Shown here piece by piece: positions 23,999-32,712 of a stretch of DNA of 47,480 bases. The first letter of the stretch is position 1, and the number at the start of each line of letters is the position of its first letter. This stretch comes from Planctomycetaceae bacterium (lineage in GTDB: Bacteria; Planctomycetota; Planctomycetia; Pirellulales; Lacipirellulaceae): NCBI GenBank assembly GCA_002702655.1, contig PABB01000080.1:236264-283743 (forward strand), read 5' to 3'. The translations under genes were made by a program, and so were the position numbers. A model generated the notes under the pieces. The model was not told the origin of the DNA, searched no databases, and saw only the letters and a program-made list of their open reading frames with translations.

Positions 23999-24373
23999 TT
24001 ACTGCTCCTCGTCTTTACCTTCTCTCTTCATCCGCTCGGCGTCCTCGCGCAGTCGCCGAAGTTGGTCGGCTGTTAGGCCCCGAACGGCGCGAAGCAGGTC
24101 GGGCACGGCCTTCGGCGCTTCGTGGATGATGTCCGGCAAATCCTCGGTCAGTCGGCCAGCCAATGCGGTCCACTCGTCCACGTCCTCGCCGAGGATTTCG
24201 GCCATGCGTTTGACGCGATCGGCGGTCGGCGGATCGACGTTCGACTGCTCGACCTGCGAGAGGTACGTCGGGCTGATTCCAACCAATTGGGCGAACTTCC
24301 GCAGGCTGTACTTTTTCTCCACGCGCTTTTCCCGGAGGACCTGCCCGAACGGTTTTCTTGACTTCTTGGCCAT
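23999..24373 (-). CDS. XRE-family helix-turn-helix regulator
   Basis: Start chosen at the ATG giving MAKKSRKPFG, with GGGGAGAGC ahead of it, two bases past the hsdS stop. The DNA-binding domain is KKYSLRKFAQLVGISPTYLSQVEQSNVDPPTADRVKRMAEIL (about residues 20-61). The C-terminal half is charged and helical. Its position between hsdS and an ImmA/IrrE gene suggests a repressor whose cleavage or release by the peptidase adjusts expression of the operon or of the element. It could equally be an antitoxin of a two-gene module that moved in behind hsdS. Confidence 0.85.
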   Translation of the reverse strand: MAKKSRKPFGQVLREKRVEKKYSLRKFAQLVGISPTYLSQVEQSNVDPPTADRVKRMAEILGEDVDEWTALAGRLTEDLPDIIHEAPKAVPDLLRAVRGLTADQLRRLREDAERMKREGKDEEQ

Positions 24374-24374
24374 T

Positions 24375-25529
24375 CTACAGCTCTCCCCGGAACGCGCGGT
24401 CAAGAATCGAGGGGAGGAGTGCATCACGGGCGTTAGCCGCTTGTGCGCGTGCGTTTCGGGCCGCAGAAACTCGCGAGAGCAATTCGTCGAATTGTTGCTG
24501 CAGTTCGAACGGCGGCACCGGGACTTCAATGTTGAGCATCTTTTTTGAACTCAATGTTCGGTTCCGATCGGCACTGCCTGGTGAAGCTTCACCTACATGA
24601 TAAAGTCCCTCTGGACCGAGCAAGTAAAAACAAACGAAATGAGCGGTCGCCACGCCTGTAACTGGAACAAACGTCAAATAGCGATGGGATCCATAGCGAC
24701 CAGCATCGTCGGCCCCGGCGACAGCAATCGCGCCCTCCCATGCCTTGATATTGCTCACGAGGATATCACCCGTCTCAACGAGATGCGGCTTCTGCCACGT
24801 GATCTCACTGCCGTGCAATGGAGGATTATGGAATGTACCTTTGCCGAAAGACCGAACCGAAACCTGTGGGTATTCAGCGGTTGGATCAATCTCTGCCGGG
24901 CGACGGATCAGTGGGGCTATTTCTCCAAGGGGCCGTCGAGGCACGTTGTCGGTAATGCGGTGAAATTGCGCCGTCAGGAGCGAGTCGGACACGTTATCGC
25001 ACTGCTCGGCTAGGCCTTGAACTTCCCCGATTTTGGCGGCTAGGTGGTCGATGCGGGCAACGATACGTTGTTGTTCTTCCAGCGGCGGCAAGGGGATTGT
25101 GATTGTAAGGAATTTCTCTGGTCGAATCCGATTCTTGCCGCTCGTTCCCCGTGAAAGGGCATCACACTTCACCCACAATTGTCTTGTCTTTGAATACCAG
25201 TGCATCCACCGAGGAATGATGCGGTCGCTACGAAATTCGAATGTCGGAAACTCGTTCGAGCCGCAACACCCGGCGACATCAGGCGTAACCACACCTACGG
25301 AACCATGACGCACCCAAATCTTGTTGATGATCAGATCGTTCTCGTGGACTTCATTTAACGTAGTCGCTGCAGTCTGACTCCCGTCAATCGTCTGGCGCTC
25401 ATACGCACCCTGTCCCCACCACTTCACGCCAAGCGTGCGGTAGCTCTTGCCCGGATCAACCGAGACGGAACGCTGTACGGGAACAGCGACTTCAGAAAGC
25501 GGAACTTCTAGCAAACCGTTGCTGCTCAT
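24375..25529 (-). CDS. hsdS: Type I restriction specificity subunit HsdS
   Basis: Sets the DNA target for the restriction-modification complex. Two target-recognition halves are each followed by a conserved helical repeat: ITIPLPPLEEQQRIVARIDHLAAKI near the middle and IEVPVPPFELQQQFDELLSRV near the end. The length, 384 aa, is usual. ATG overlaps the hsdM stop by ATGA. The target sequence cannot be read from the protein by eye. Confidence 0.92.
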   Translation of the reverse strand: MSSNGLLEVPLSEVAVPVQRSVSVDPGKSYRTLGVKWWGQGAYERQTIDGSQTAATTLNEVHENDLIINKIWVRHGSVGVVTPDVAGCCGSNEFPTFEFRSDRIIPRWMHWYSKTRQLWVKCDALSRGTSGKNRIRPEKFLTITIPLPPLEEQQRIVARIDHLAAKIGEVQGLAEQCDNVSDSLLTAQFHRITDNVPRRPLGEIAPLIRRPAEIDPTAEYPQVSVRSFGKGTFHNPPLHGSEITWQKPHLVETGDILVSNIKAWEGAIAVAGADDAGRYGSHRYLTFVPVTGVATAHFVCFYLLGPEGLYHVGEASPGSADRNRTLSSKKMLNIEVPVPPFELQQQFDELLSRVSAARNARAQAANARDALLPSILDRAFRGEL

Positions 25530-27139
25530 GCGTCCGCCCCCACAAGCTCGGCCTTGATCTCTTCCATGATTTCGATGATCCGCCGCTCTTTGACCAAGAT
25601 GTCTTCTGCCAGTTGTTCCGGCGGCAGGTGCTCCATCGCCGCGGCGCTTCTGGGATTCTTGAGGTCGAGGTCGCAGGCGACGAGTGAGCCCGACTCGTCA
25701 TACTCAAGAACATCCTCGGCCGATACTCGCCATGCTTGATCCGTCTCGCGCCGACGCTTGAGTTGAAACCATTTGACGCAGTCAGCGAACTCTTCGAATT
25801 GCAGCGGTTTTGTCTTGGTGTAATTGCGGCGGCCCTCGGGAAGCGGCAACTCGTAGTACCAGATGTCCTTCGTCGGCCTGGAACGGTCGAAAAACAGCAG
25901 GTTTGTTGGGATTGCCGTGTAGGGGGCGAAGACGCCGTTCGGTAGGCGCACGATGGTGTGCAGGTTGAAATCCCGAAGCAGCTCCTCCTTGATGCGGGCA
26001 CAGACACCGTCGCCGAAGAGCGTGCCATTGGGAACAACAATGGCCGCCCGTCCACCGCTGGGCGACGACGCGTTGGGCTTTCGCAACTTCCGCATGATCA
26101 ATTGCAAAAACAACAGCGCCGTCTCACTGGTCTGTTTGTCGGCGGGAAAATTGCCGCGAATGCCCGCCTCCTCTTCACCGCCGAACGGAGGATTGGTCAA
26201 GATCACGTCGACGCGATCCTTCTCGCCTATCTCCGTGATCTTTACAGCCAAGCTGTTTCCGTATTCGACAGCCGGCGCGTCCAGACCGTGCAGCAGCAAA
26301 TTCATCTGCGCGAGCATGTACGGCAGCGGCTTGGCCTCGCCGCCCACGATGCTGCGCTCTTGGAGTACCTTGCGATCCTGTGCCTTATTGCACTGCTTTT
26401 CCATATGTGCAAATGCTTCCGCCAAAAAGCCGCCGGTGCCGCAGGCGGGATCGAGCACAACCTCGCCGAGTCGCGGATCGGTCACTGCGACCATGAACTG
26501 GATGACGGGACGCGGCGTGTAGAACTCGCCCGAGTCGCCCGCCGCGTCGCGCATTTCGCGGAGCATCGACTCGTACAGCCGAGCGAGTGTGTGGATTTCC
26601 TCGGACGAGTCAAAGTGAATGCCATCGACGAGGTTGATCACATCGCGCATGAGGTAACCGGAGATCATACGGTTGTTCACGCCCTCGAACACTGTGGCGA
26701 TCACGTCCCGCCGGCGGTCTCCGTTCGTTGACCGCAACCCACGCAGATAGGCCAGCAAACCCGATCCCCGCTTGCCGTCGGGCCGCACTGCTTCTTCCTG
26801 GTTAACGAAGGCGATTAACTCGTCGCCAGTTATGCCGTCCTTCGTCGCCGCCCAATCACGCCAACGATATGGAGGCTCGACCGCTGACTTGTACTTCTTG
26901 CCACCAATGCCGGCGCGAGCTTCTTCTAGCTTTTCGCGGTCGTCGAGAAACTTCAGGAACATGATCCACGTCAACAAAGGGAGGCGATCCAGGTCGCCAT
27001 TGAGCCCCTTGTCCTTCCGCATGATGTCCCGTGCTGATTTGATGAGTGCTGCCAATTGCTGTGCCGTTGTCTTTGGCTGTTCAGCCTTTTTGGATGTCTT
27101 GGTCTTCTTCGCAGCCGTCTTGGCTTTTTTCTTGGCCAT
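25526..27139 (-). CDS. hsdM: Type I modification methyltransferase HsdM
   Basis: N6-adenine methyltransferase of the type I complex. Motif I is VLDPACGTGGFLAEAF, motif IV is ILTNPPFGG, and the helical N-terminal domain (LAALIKSARDIMRKDKGL) is present. A Lys- and Ala-rich leader (MAKKKAKTAAKKTKTSKK) of about 25 residues precedes the domain and looks like a flexible basic tail. Length (537 aa) is normal. Middle gene of an R-M-S order operon, 43 bases after hsdR. Confidence 0.93.
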   Translation of the reverse strand: MAKKKAKTAAKKTKTSKKAEQPKTTAQQLAALIKSARDIMRKDKGLNGDLDRLPLLTWIMFLKFLDDREKLEEARAGIGGKKYKSAVEPPYRWRDWAATKDGITGDELIAFVNQEEAVRPDGKRGSGLLAYLRGLRSTNGDRRRDVIATVFEGVNNRMISGYLMRDVINLVDGIHFDSSEEIHTLARLYESMLREMRDAAGDSGEFYTPRPVIQFMVAVTDPRLGEVVLDPACGTGGFLAEAFAHMEKQCNKAQDRKVLQERSIVGGEAKPLPYMLAQMNLLLHGLDAPAVEYGNSLAVKITEIGEKDRVDVILTNPPFGGEEEAGIRGNFPADKQTSETALLFLQLIMRKLRKPNASSPSGGRAAIVVPNGTLFGDGVCARIKEELLRDFNLHTIVRLPNGVFAPYTAIPTNLLFFDRSRPTKDIWYYELPLPEGRRNYTKTKPLQFEEFADCVKWFQLKRRRETDQAWRVSAEDVLEYDESGSLVACDLDLKNPRSAAAMEHLPPEQLAEDILVKERRIIEIMEEIKAELVGADA

Positions 27140-27181
27140 CTTGGTCTCGATTCAGTCACAGGAATATTCAAATCAGCCGCG

Positions 27182-29542
27182 CTAGGCGGCTGCATACAAA
27201 AGGGTTTGCAGCTGGATCACCGCCTGGCGAAGCTGCTCGACGCCCCCGAAGCGACCGGCAATTTCGATCACATTGCCGTGGGCACTGATTGGCGGCACCT
27301 CAAGCACGTCGGGAATGACGAACTGGGCGGTGCCGTGCTCGGTGTATTTGTCGAGCAACTCGTCGAGGATTTCTCGCGCGTCCGGTCCGAACTGATCGAA
27401 GAAGTCTTGTCGCTCGGTGCGCAACCGTTGGGCCCGCTCCCGCCGCGTGCGAAGCGGGGCGTTGAACGCCAGGTGGCAAATCAGGTCGAGCGGATCGGCG
27501 TCCGGTTGGTTGGCCGTCTCGGCTAAGTGATCGAAGTCGATGCCTCGCTCTTCTAGCCGGTCAATGATGTCGCTACGCTTCTCCGGATCGGCCCATTCGT
27601 CTCGCAGTTCCGCAGCATTGCGGTACAGGGTGCGGACCTTGTCGGCCGTGTAGTCGGTGAATTGGACGACGCGAAGCTGATTGCCGTCGGGATCAAGCTC
27701 GTAAACCAAGTGGGCGGCGATTTCGACCTGCCCGCCGTCAAAATAGAATTTGCGGCGCGGGCTGTCGGGTTCGTCCGGCGGCAGCGGCTCTGGGTCCTCT
27801 CCCTCGGGTTCCTCTTCTGGAATGACCACCGTCTCGTCGTCGATGGGCTCGCCGTCTTCGTCAATTGTCTGCTCCGTCTCGATGGACGGCTCGCCGTCGA
27901 ATTCAGGATCGGCAAACAGTCGCGTCGCCGAACCGGTGTAGTCCAGGATGCTGAAAAACAGCTTGCCGTAGTCGTCGCGGACGCGGGTTCCGCGGCCGAT
28001 GATCTGCTTGAACTCGGTCATCGAGTTGATGATCCGCACCAGAACGATATTTTGGACGGTGGGGGCATCAACGCCGGTGGTGAGCAGCTGCGACGTAGTC
28101 AGGATGACTGGCGTACGGCGTTCTAAGTCTTGGAAGTTGCTGAGGTGGCCGCGTCCAATGTCGCCCTCGTCGGAGGTGACTCGGCAGACGTAGTCGGGGT
28201 TGTCGCGGACGAGATCGGCGTTGAGGTTGTTTAGCGCCCGCCGCATTTCGTCTGCATGCTCCTGATCGACGCAGAACACGATGCTCTTGGCAAAGCGATC
28301 AGTCCGCCGCATGTACTCGGACAGATGGTGCGCGACCGCTTCCGTCCTGGCCCGTAAGGAGACGATTCGCTCGAACTCGTTGGTGTGATACTCCTCGTCG
28401 GGAATCTGGCGGCCGTACCGATCCAGGTCACCCTGGCTTGGTCGCCAGCCAGCGGCGTCCCATGTCGTCACCACGCGATGGACACGGTACGGCGCAAGAA
28501 ATCCGTCGGCGATCCCCTGCCGCAGGCTGTAGGTGTAGATGGGATCACCGAAATAGTTGTAAGTGTCGGCATTGTCCTGGCGGCGGGGCGTGGCGGTCAT
28601 GCCGATCTGGAACGCCGGTTGAAAGTAGTCCAGGATTTCCCGCCAGTTGCTGTCGTCGCGGGCGCTGCCGCGATGGCACTCATCTACAATGATCAGGTCG
28701 AAGAAATCGGGGGCGTACTCACGATAGAGGCCGGGGCGATTGGCATCGCTGGCAATCGATTGGTAAATGGCGAAGTACATTTCCCGACTTTGAATCGCTC
28801 TGCCGCCGGCGATCTTCCAGCGAGCGTCGCCAAACGGTGCGAAGATTTTGGCCATCGGGTCGTCGACGAGGATATTGCGATCCGCTAAATACAGAACCCG
28901 CGGCCGACGATGTTCGCCCGTACGGTTCCAGCGAGAATTCCAGAGCTTCCAGCAGATTTGGAACGCCACAATCGTCTTGCCGGTGCCGGTCGCCATCGTG
29001 AGCAGGGTGCGAGTGTTGCCCTGTGCAATGGCCTGTACGGCCCGGTTGATGGCGATCTCTTGGTAATAGCGGGGCGACTTGCCGCTGAGGTGATAGGCGG
29101 GCGTCAGCAGACGCTCGGCGGCATCGGTAGAAAGTGACTGGTCCGTTGTAAGCCGCGCCCAAAGCTCCTCGGGTGTCGGGAAGGCATCGATCTCGCGCTC
29201 CAGCCCAGTCGTGTAGTCGAACTCGATGATGCCATGACCGTTCGTGGCATAGGCGAATTTGAGCCCGAGTATTTCGGCATAGTCCTTGGCCTGCTGCAAG
29301 CCTTCGCCCGGCGTGGCGTAGGTGGGCTTGGCTTCGACGATGGCGATGGCGAAGTCAGGTCGATAGCGGAGAATGTAGTCCGCCCGTTTCCCTGGACGCC
29401 GCCGGCTGCGCTGGCCGGCCACGATAATTCGCCCGTCGGTGAACGTCACCTGCTCGTTGATGCGGTACGGATCGTTATCCCACCCAGCGGATTGCAACTG
29501 CGGGACAACATATCGTCGGCAGGTGTCGGCTTCGTTCGGCAC
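27182..29542 (-). CDS. hsdR: Type I restriction endonuclease subunit HsdR
   Basis: DNA translocase and nuclease. The N-terminal nuclease core includes RADYILRYRPDFAIAIVEAKP, with the Asp and Glu-x-Lys of a PD-(D/E)XK site. The helicase follows: MATGTGKTIVAFQI (Walker A), LIIVDECHRG (DEAD-box type) and GMTATPRR. An acidic linker (EEEPEGEDPEPLPPDEPD) separates it from the C-terminal HsdR domain. I start at a GTG with GGGAG upstream because relatives of the EcoEI type begin with NEADTCR; the frame is open 144 bases further upstream. First gene of the operon, divergent from the CBASS operon. Confidence 0.9.
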   Translation of the reverse strand: MPNEADTCRRYVVPQLQSAGWDNDPYRINEQVTFTDGRIIVAGQRSRRRPGKRADYILRYRPDFAIAIVEAKPTYATPGEGLQQAKDYAEILGLKFAYATNGHGIIEFDYTTGLEREIDAFPTPEELWARLTTDQSLSTDAAERLLTPAYHLSGKSPRYYQEIAINRAVQAIAQGNTRTLLTMATGTGKTIVAFQICWKLWNSRWNRTGEHRRPRVLYLADRNILVDDPMAKIFAPFGDARWKIAGGRAIQSREMYFAIYQSIASDANRPGLYREYAPDFFDLIIVDECHRGSARDDSNWREILDYFQPAFQIGMTATPRRQDNADTYNYFGDPIYTYSLRQGIADGFLAPYRVHRVVTTWDAAGWRPSQGDLDRYGRQIPDEEYHTNEFERIVSLRARTEAVAHHLSEYMRRTDRFAKSIVFCVDQEHADEMRRALNNLNADLVRDNPDYVCRVTSDEGDIGRGHLSNFQDLERRTPVILTTSQLLTTGVDAPTVQNIVLVRIINSMTEFKQIIGRGTRVRDDYGKLFFSILDYTGSATRLFADPEFDGEPSIETEQTIDEDGEPIDDETVVIPEEEPEGEDPEPLPPDEPDSPRRKFYFDGGQVEIAAHLVYELDPDGNQLRVVQFTDYTADKVRTLYRNAAELRDEWADPEKRSDIIDRLEERGIDFDHLAETANQPDADPLDLICHLAFNAPLRTRRERAQRLRTERQDFFDQFGPDAREILDELLDKYTEHGTAQFVIPDVLEVPPISAHGNVIEIAGRFGGVEQLRQAVIQLQTLLYAAA

Positions 29543-29817
29543 GTCCGGCTCCCGCCAGAGATATGGGGCTGACGACTCGGTTCTACCGTGATCGTTAACT
29601 AAACAGAGAACAGTCGCTATCGTATCCGCCGGAACCGGCGCAAACAAGCCAACGTGGCAAAAACCCGGGTAAGCATGGGCAATCAAACTTTTCTGCTGGC
29701 GGGGATTTTTTTAGGGAGGTGGGCTTGTCTTTCTGCTAGCGACTGTTTACCGTTTACTGCACAAGGACGACGGAGCGTGTGCGTTTTTGAGTTCATCACA
29801 CATGAAAGGCAGTACGG

Positions 29818-30795
29818 ATGAAAAGAGATTTATCAGGTGGCGAAGACAACGGTGACAAGCGGGTTGTATTCCTGCCGTCTCGCGGGGCAGGGTCTGGCGA
29901 CGTGGACGCCGCCGGCGTGCTCGATAGCAGGCTGCTGCCGGACCGGGATTTCTTGGCCCAGTGGGACGCGGTGATCGTCGAAACGGCGCAGAAGGATCGC
30001 TTGCTGTCCCAGGCAATCTTGAACTTTACCCTCCGGGAGAAGGTAAACCGCGCGAACCTGCCCCTGCACGGCCTGATCGTCATGCATGGCCCGCCTGGCA
30101 CCGGTAAGACCTCTCTCGCTCGTGGGCTGGCGGCACGAACGGCCGAGGCCATCGGCAAACTCGGTCAGTTTCGTTTTATTGAGGTCGAACCCCACGCTCT
30201 TGCTGGCGCGGCACTTGGCAAGAGCCAGCGGGCAGTACGCGATCTTCTCGGCCAGACGGTCGCCGAACAAGCTGAGCGCGGCCCGCTCATCGTGCTTCTC
30301 GATGAAGTGGAGACGTTGGCGGGGGACCGCGCCCGGATGAGCATGGATGCGAATCCGATTGACGTGCATAGGGCGACGGATGCCGTGTTGGCACAATTGG
30401 ATCAGCTGGCCGCGAAGTATCCTCACCTGTTGTTCATCGCCACGAGTAACTTCACGCGGGCGGTGGACGGAGCGTTCCTGTCTCGCGCCGACCTGATCGA
30501 GAATATTGGCTTGCCGGGGCCGGAAGCGTGCCGTTCCATTTTGCGGTCCGCCCTTGACGAACTCGCAAGGGCATGTCCTGGGACGGCTAGCATTTCGCAG
30601 GACGCGGAGTTCGAGCGGGCCGCCAAGCACTGCGTCGGGCTGGATGGCCGTCGCATTCGCAAACTTGTCATTTCTGCATGTGCCCTCAGAAAGCAGACGG
30701 CGATTGACCCCAACGGATTGACCGCTACCGATGTCCTGGAAGCAGCAATCCAGGCCCAGGAAGAATCCAAGTCCATTCGGGAGGAACAATCGTGA
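29818..30795 (+). CDS. cap6: TRIP13/Pch2-like AAA+ ATPase of CBASS (Cap6)
   Basis: Remodels HORMA proteins and so switches off the nucleotide cyclase. Walker A GPPGTGKTS at 91-99, Walker B LIVLLDE at 157-163, sensor Asn in ATSNF at 209-212, and an arginine-finger region FLSRADLIENIGLPG. The C-terminal lid helices are present. Length 325 aa fits. Ribosome site AAAGG before the ATG. First gene of the CBASS operon; its stop overlaps the next start by GTGA. Named from the motifs together with the HORMA and cyclase genes behind it. Confidence 0.88.
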   Translation: MKRDLSGGEDNGDKRVVFLPSRGAGSGDVDAAGVLDSRLLPDRDFLAQWDAVIVETAQKDRLLSQAILNFTLREKVNRANLPLHGLIVMHGPPGTGKTSLARGLAARTAEAIGKLGQFRFIEVEPHALAGAALGKSQRAVRDLLGQTVAEQAERGPLIVLLDEVETLAGDRARMSMDANPIDVHRATDAVLAQLDQLAAKYPHLLFIATSNFTRAVDGAFLSRADLIENIGLPGPEACRSILRSALDELARACPGTASISQDAEFERAAKHCVGLDGRRIRKLVISACALRKQTAIDPNGLTATDVLEAAIQAQEESKSIREEQS

Positions 30796-31265
30796 GCGTA
30801 GTTGCACGACGAATCAGGGCAACGCCAGAACGTGGTGCGTCCGACGCCTGGCAGGTCATTGTCGATTTGATCGCACCGCACGACGGCGAGGCACGTTCGG
30901 AACTGCTCGGTATCGAGGGAATCGCGTCGTCGATCATCTCGACGGAATCACCCAAGGATGCACCAATGGTCGTCCGTGGTAAGGGGCCGCGCGTGCGGAT
31001 TTACTGCCTGTACGACGACGAGGCTATTTCCGGCGACGACGCCAATGAGAGTGCCCTGGCGCAGTGCCCGACGGAGGGGGATTGGGTGATGAGCCTGCCC
31101 GCCAACGCGGACGATGTGGCGTGGGTCAAGGATGCTCTGGCGAAGAAGAGCAAGCGGGTCACGGTTCGCGATAAAGACGAAGCCTTCGATGATGGCGAAG
31201 ACCAATCGAAGCAAGCAAATACGACCGAAGCGGCAATCAACATGGAGGCATTCCTACGGCCATGA
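30792..31265 (+). CDS. Probable Cap8-like component of type III CBASS
   Basis: 157-aa soluble protein with a GTG start inside the GTGA overlap with the ATPase gene. It has a mixed beta/alpha body (WQVIVDLIAPHDGEARSELLGIEG; VRIYCLYDDEAIS) and an acidic, probably disordered tail. Type III CBASS operons usually carry a second small HORMA-like or HORMA-binding protein beside the main HORMA; position and size fit that role. I see no direct HORMA signature, so the name rests on context. Confidence 0.6.
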   Translation: MSVVARRIRATPERGASDAWQVIVDLIAPHDGEARSELLGIEGIASSIISTESPKDAPMVVRGKGPRVRIYCLYDDEAISGDDANESALAQCPTEGDWVMSLPANADDVAWVKDALAKKSKRVTVRDKDEAFDDGEDQSKQANTTEAAINMEAFLRP

Positions 31266-31765
31266 GCACATTTGTTGTCGTCAACACCTTCACGCATTCC
31301 GTGACCTACGTCACTGACAAGATGCTGATGTCACTGAAGGAGATCATCCGCTGTAGCGGCCTCAGTCCTGAAAAATTCGTGGCGGACTGGAAGGTTTTGC
31401 AGGACGGGATCAGCGCTTGGCTGAACTCGCGCGACCTGGAGGCGGTCCACCTTGAAGTTTTCAACCCGAAGACCGACGTCCTGATTGGGCGTTGGGATTT
31501 CGACATTTATTTCGGATCGTCGGGCGATGGGGGGATGTGGGTCGATACGGATGATATCAAGTACCACATCCGCAAGGCAGGCCAGTGGCCTTCGAACTGT
31601 GATTACCGCGTCATACTGACGACGAAACCTGGACGCCCCAACGTCGAAGGCTGGAGCACGACGAGTTTTCGCTCGACGGATGGATTTGTACGCCAGAGCC
31701 TCGGCACGACCATTGACGGCAACGGCATCAGCACTGGAACCGCGTATTGGAGGAAAGTCACATGA
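31262..31765 (+). CDS. cap7: Bacterial HORMA-domain protein of CBASS (Cap7)
   Basis: Sensor that binds peptide and activates the cyclase. The sequence opens with the HORMA pattern FVVVNTFTHSVTYVTDKMLMSLKEI and continues with DWKVLQDGISAWL, then VHLEVFNPKTDVLIGRWDFDIYF, all usual for bacterial HORMA proteins. The C-terminal safety-belt region is present (length 167 aa). ATGA overlaps on both sides tie it into the operon between the Cap8-like gene and the cyclase. Confidence 0.82.
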   Translation: MSTFVVVNTFTHSVTYVTDKMLMSLKEIIRCSGLSPEKFVADWKVLQDGISAWLNSRDLEAVHLEVFNPKTDVLIGRWDFDIYFGSSGDGGMWVDTDDIKYHIRKAGQWPSNCDYRVILTTKPGRPNVEGWSTTSFRSTDGFVRQSLGTTIDGNGISTGTAYWRKVT

Positions 31766-32658
31766 TTTCCGTGGACGACGCTTTCAAGAAATTCCGCAGC
31801 CGGCTCGAACTGACCGACCGCGAGCAGGACGACGCCTCGCGCCGTCACAACGAAATCCGGAACTACCTGAAAACCAAGTTCGACATTGAACGGGATTTTC
31901 TCACCGGCTCGTACAAGCGGTGGACCAAAACGAAGCCGCTCAAGGACGTGGACATTTTCTGCGTCCTGGGTGAGAAGGAACACCATCGCCGCGACAAGCC
32001 ACCCGCTGATCTGCTCAAGGCATTCGAGGATGCCCTCGTCGAGAAGTACGGCCGCGACAAGGTTTCCCGCCAAAGGCGGTCGGTGACGGTCGATTTCGGC
32101 GTCAAGCCGGACGCGGAGGAAGATACCGGTGGCAAGGTCATGAGCTTTGATGTGGTGCCTGCGTTCGCCAAGAACAAGCACTACGAGATTCCCGACACGG
32201 CTACTTCGGCGGGCTGGACGGAGACGAACCCGGAAGTGCATTACGACCTGGCGGTGGAAGCACAGAAGAATTACGACGGGGCATGGAAGGGCATCGTACG
32301 AATGACCAAGAAATGGAACGCCTTTCAGGGCAAGCCGGTTAAGCCGTCCTTCCTAATTGAGGTCATGGCGCTGGAACTGCTCGATCCGCCGTTCGGTGGC
32401 GATTACCGCTACGAGATCAAGGCGTTTCTTGCCAGCCTTGCTGACCGGATTGATGAGACATGGGATGACCCCGCAAAGCTCGGGCCACCGGTTAGCGACA
32501 GCATGGACTACGCTGCCCGAGAGGCGGCGAAGGTGAAGCTGCGGGAAGGTTCCAATTCTGCGGCCCGAGCAATCCAGTTAGAGAAGCAGGGAAAGAACGG
32601 CGAAGCGTTGAAAGTCTGGCGGAACGACGTGTTCGGCCCGATGTTCCCACTTTCGTAA
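31762..32658 (+). CDS. CD-NTase (cGAS/DncV-like nucleotidyltransferase)
   Basis: Makes the cyclic oligonucleotide signal on infection. The start sits in the ATGA overlap with the HORMA gene (MISVDDAFKKF). The nucleotidyltransferase site is FLTGSYKRWTKTKPLKDVDIF with Gly49-Ser50 and metal ligands Asp62 and Asp64; a third acid probably lies in SVTVDFGV. The C-terminal helical domain (SFLIEVMALELLDPPFGGDY) resembles OAS-like CD-NTases. Length 298 aa. Clades C or D are usual with HORMA and TRIP13; the clade and product cannot be read by eye. Confidence 0.88.
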   Translation: MISVDDAFKKFRSRLELTDREQDDASRRHNEIRNYLKTKFDIERDFLTGSYKRWTKTKPLKDVDIFCVLGEKEHHRRDKPPADLLKAFEDALVEKYGRDKVSRQRRSVTVDFGVKPDAEEDTGGKVMSFDVVPAFAKNKHYEIPDTATSAGWTETNPEVHYDLAVEAQKNYDGAWKGIVRMTKKWNAFQGKPVKPSFLIEVMALELLDPPFGGDYRYEIKAFLASLADRIDETWDDPAKLGPPVSDSMDYAAREAAKVKLREGSNSAARAIQLEKQGKNGEALKVWRNDVFGPMFPLS

Positions 32659-32712
32659 GGGCTAGAAGCTTTCGCGCGGTGTACCAAGTCGTCAATAGGT
32701 TTAGGAGATCAA

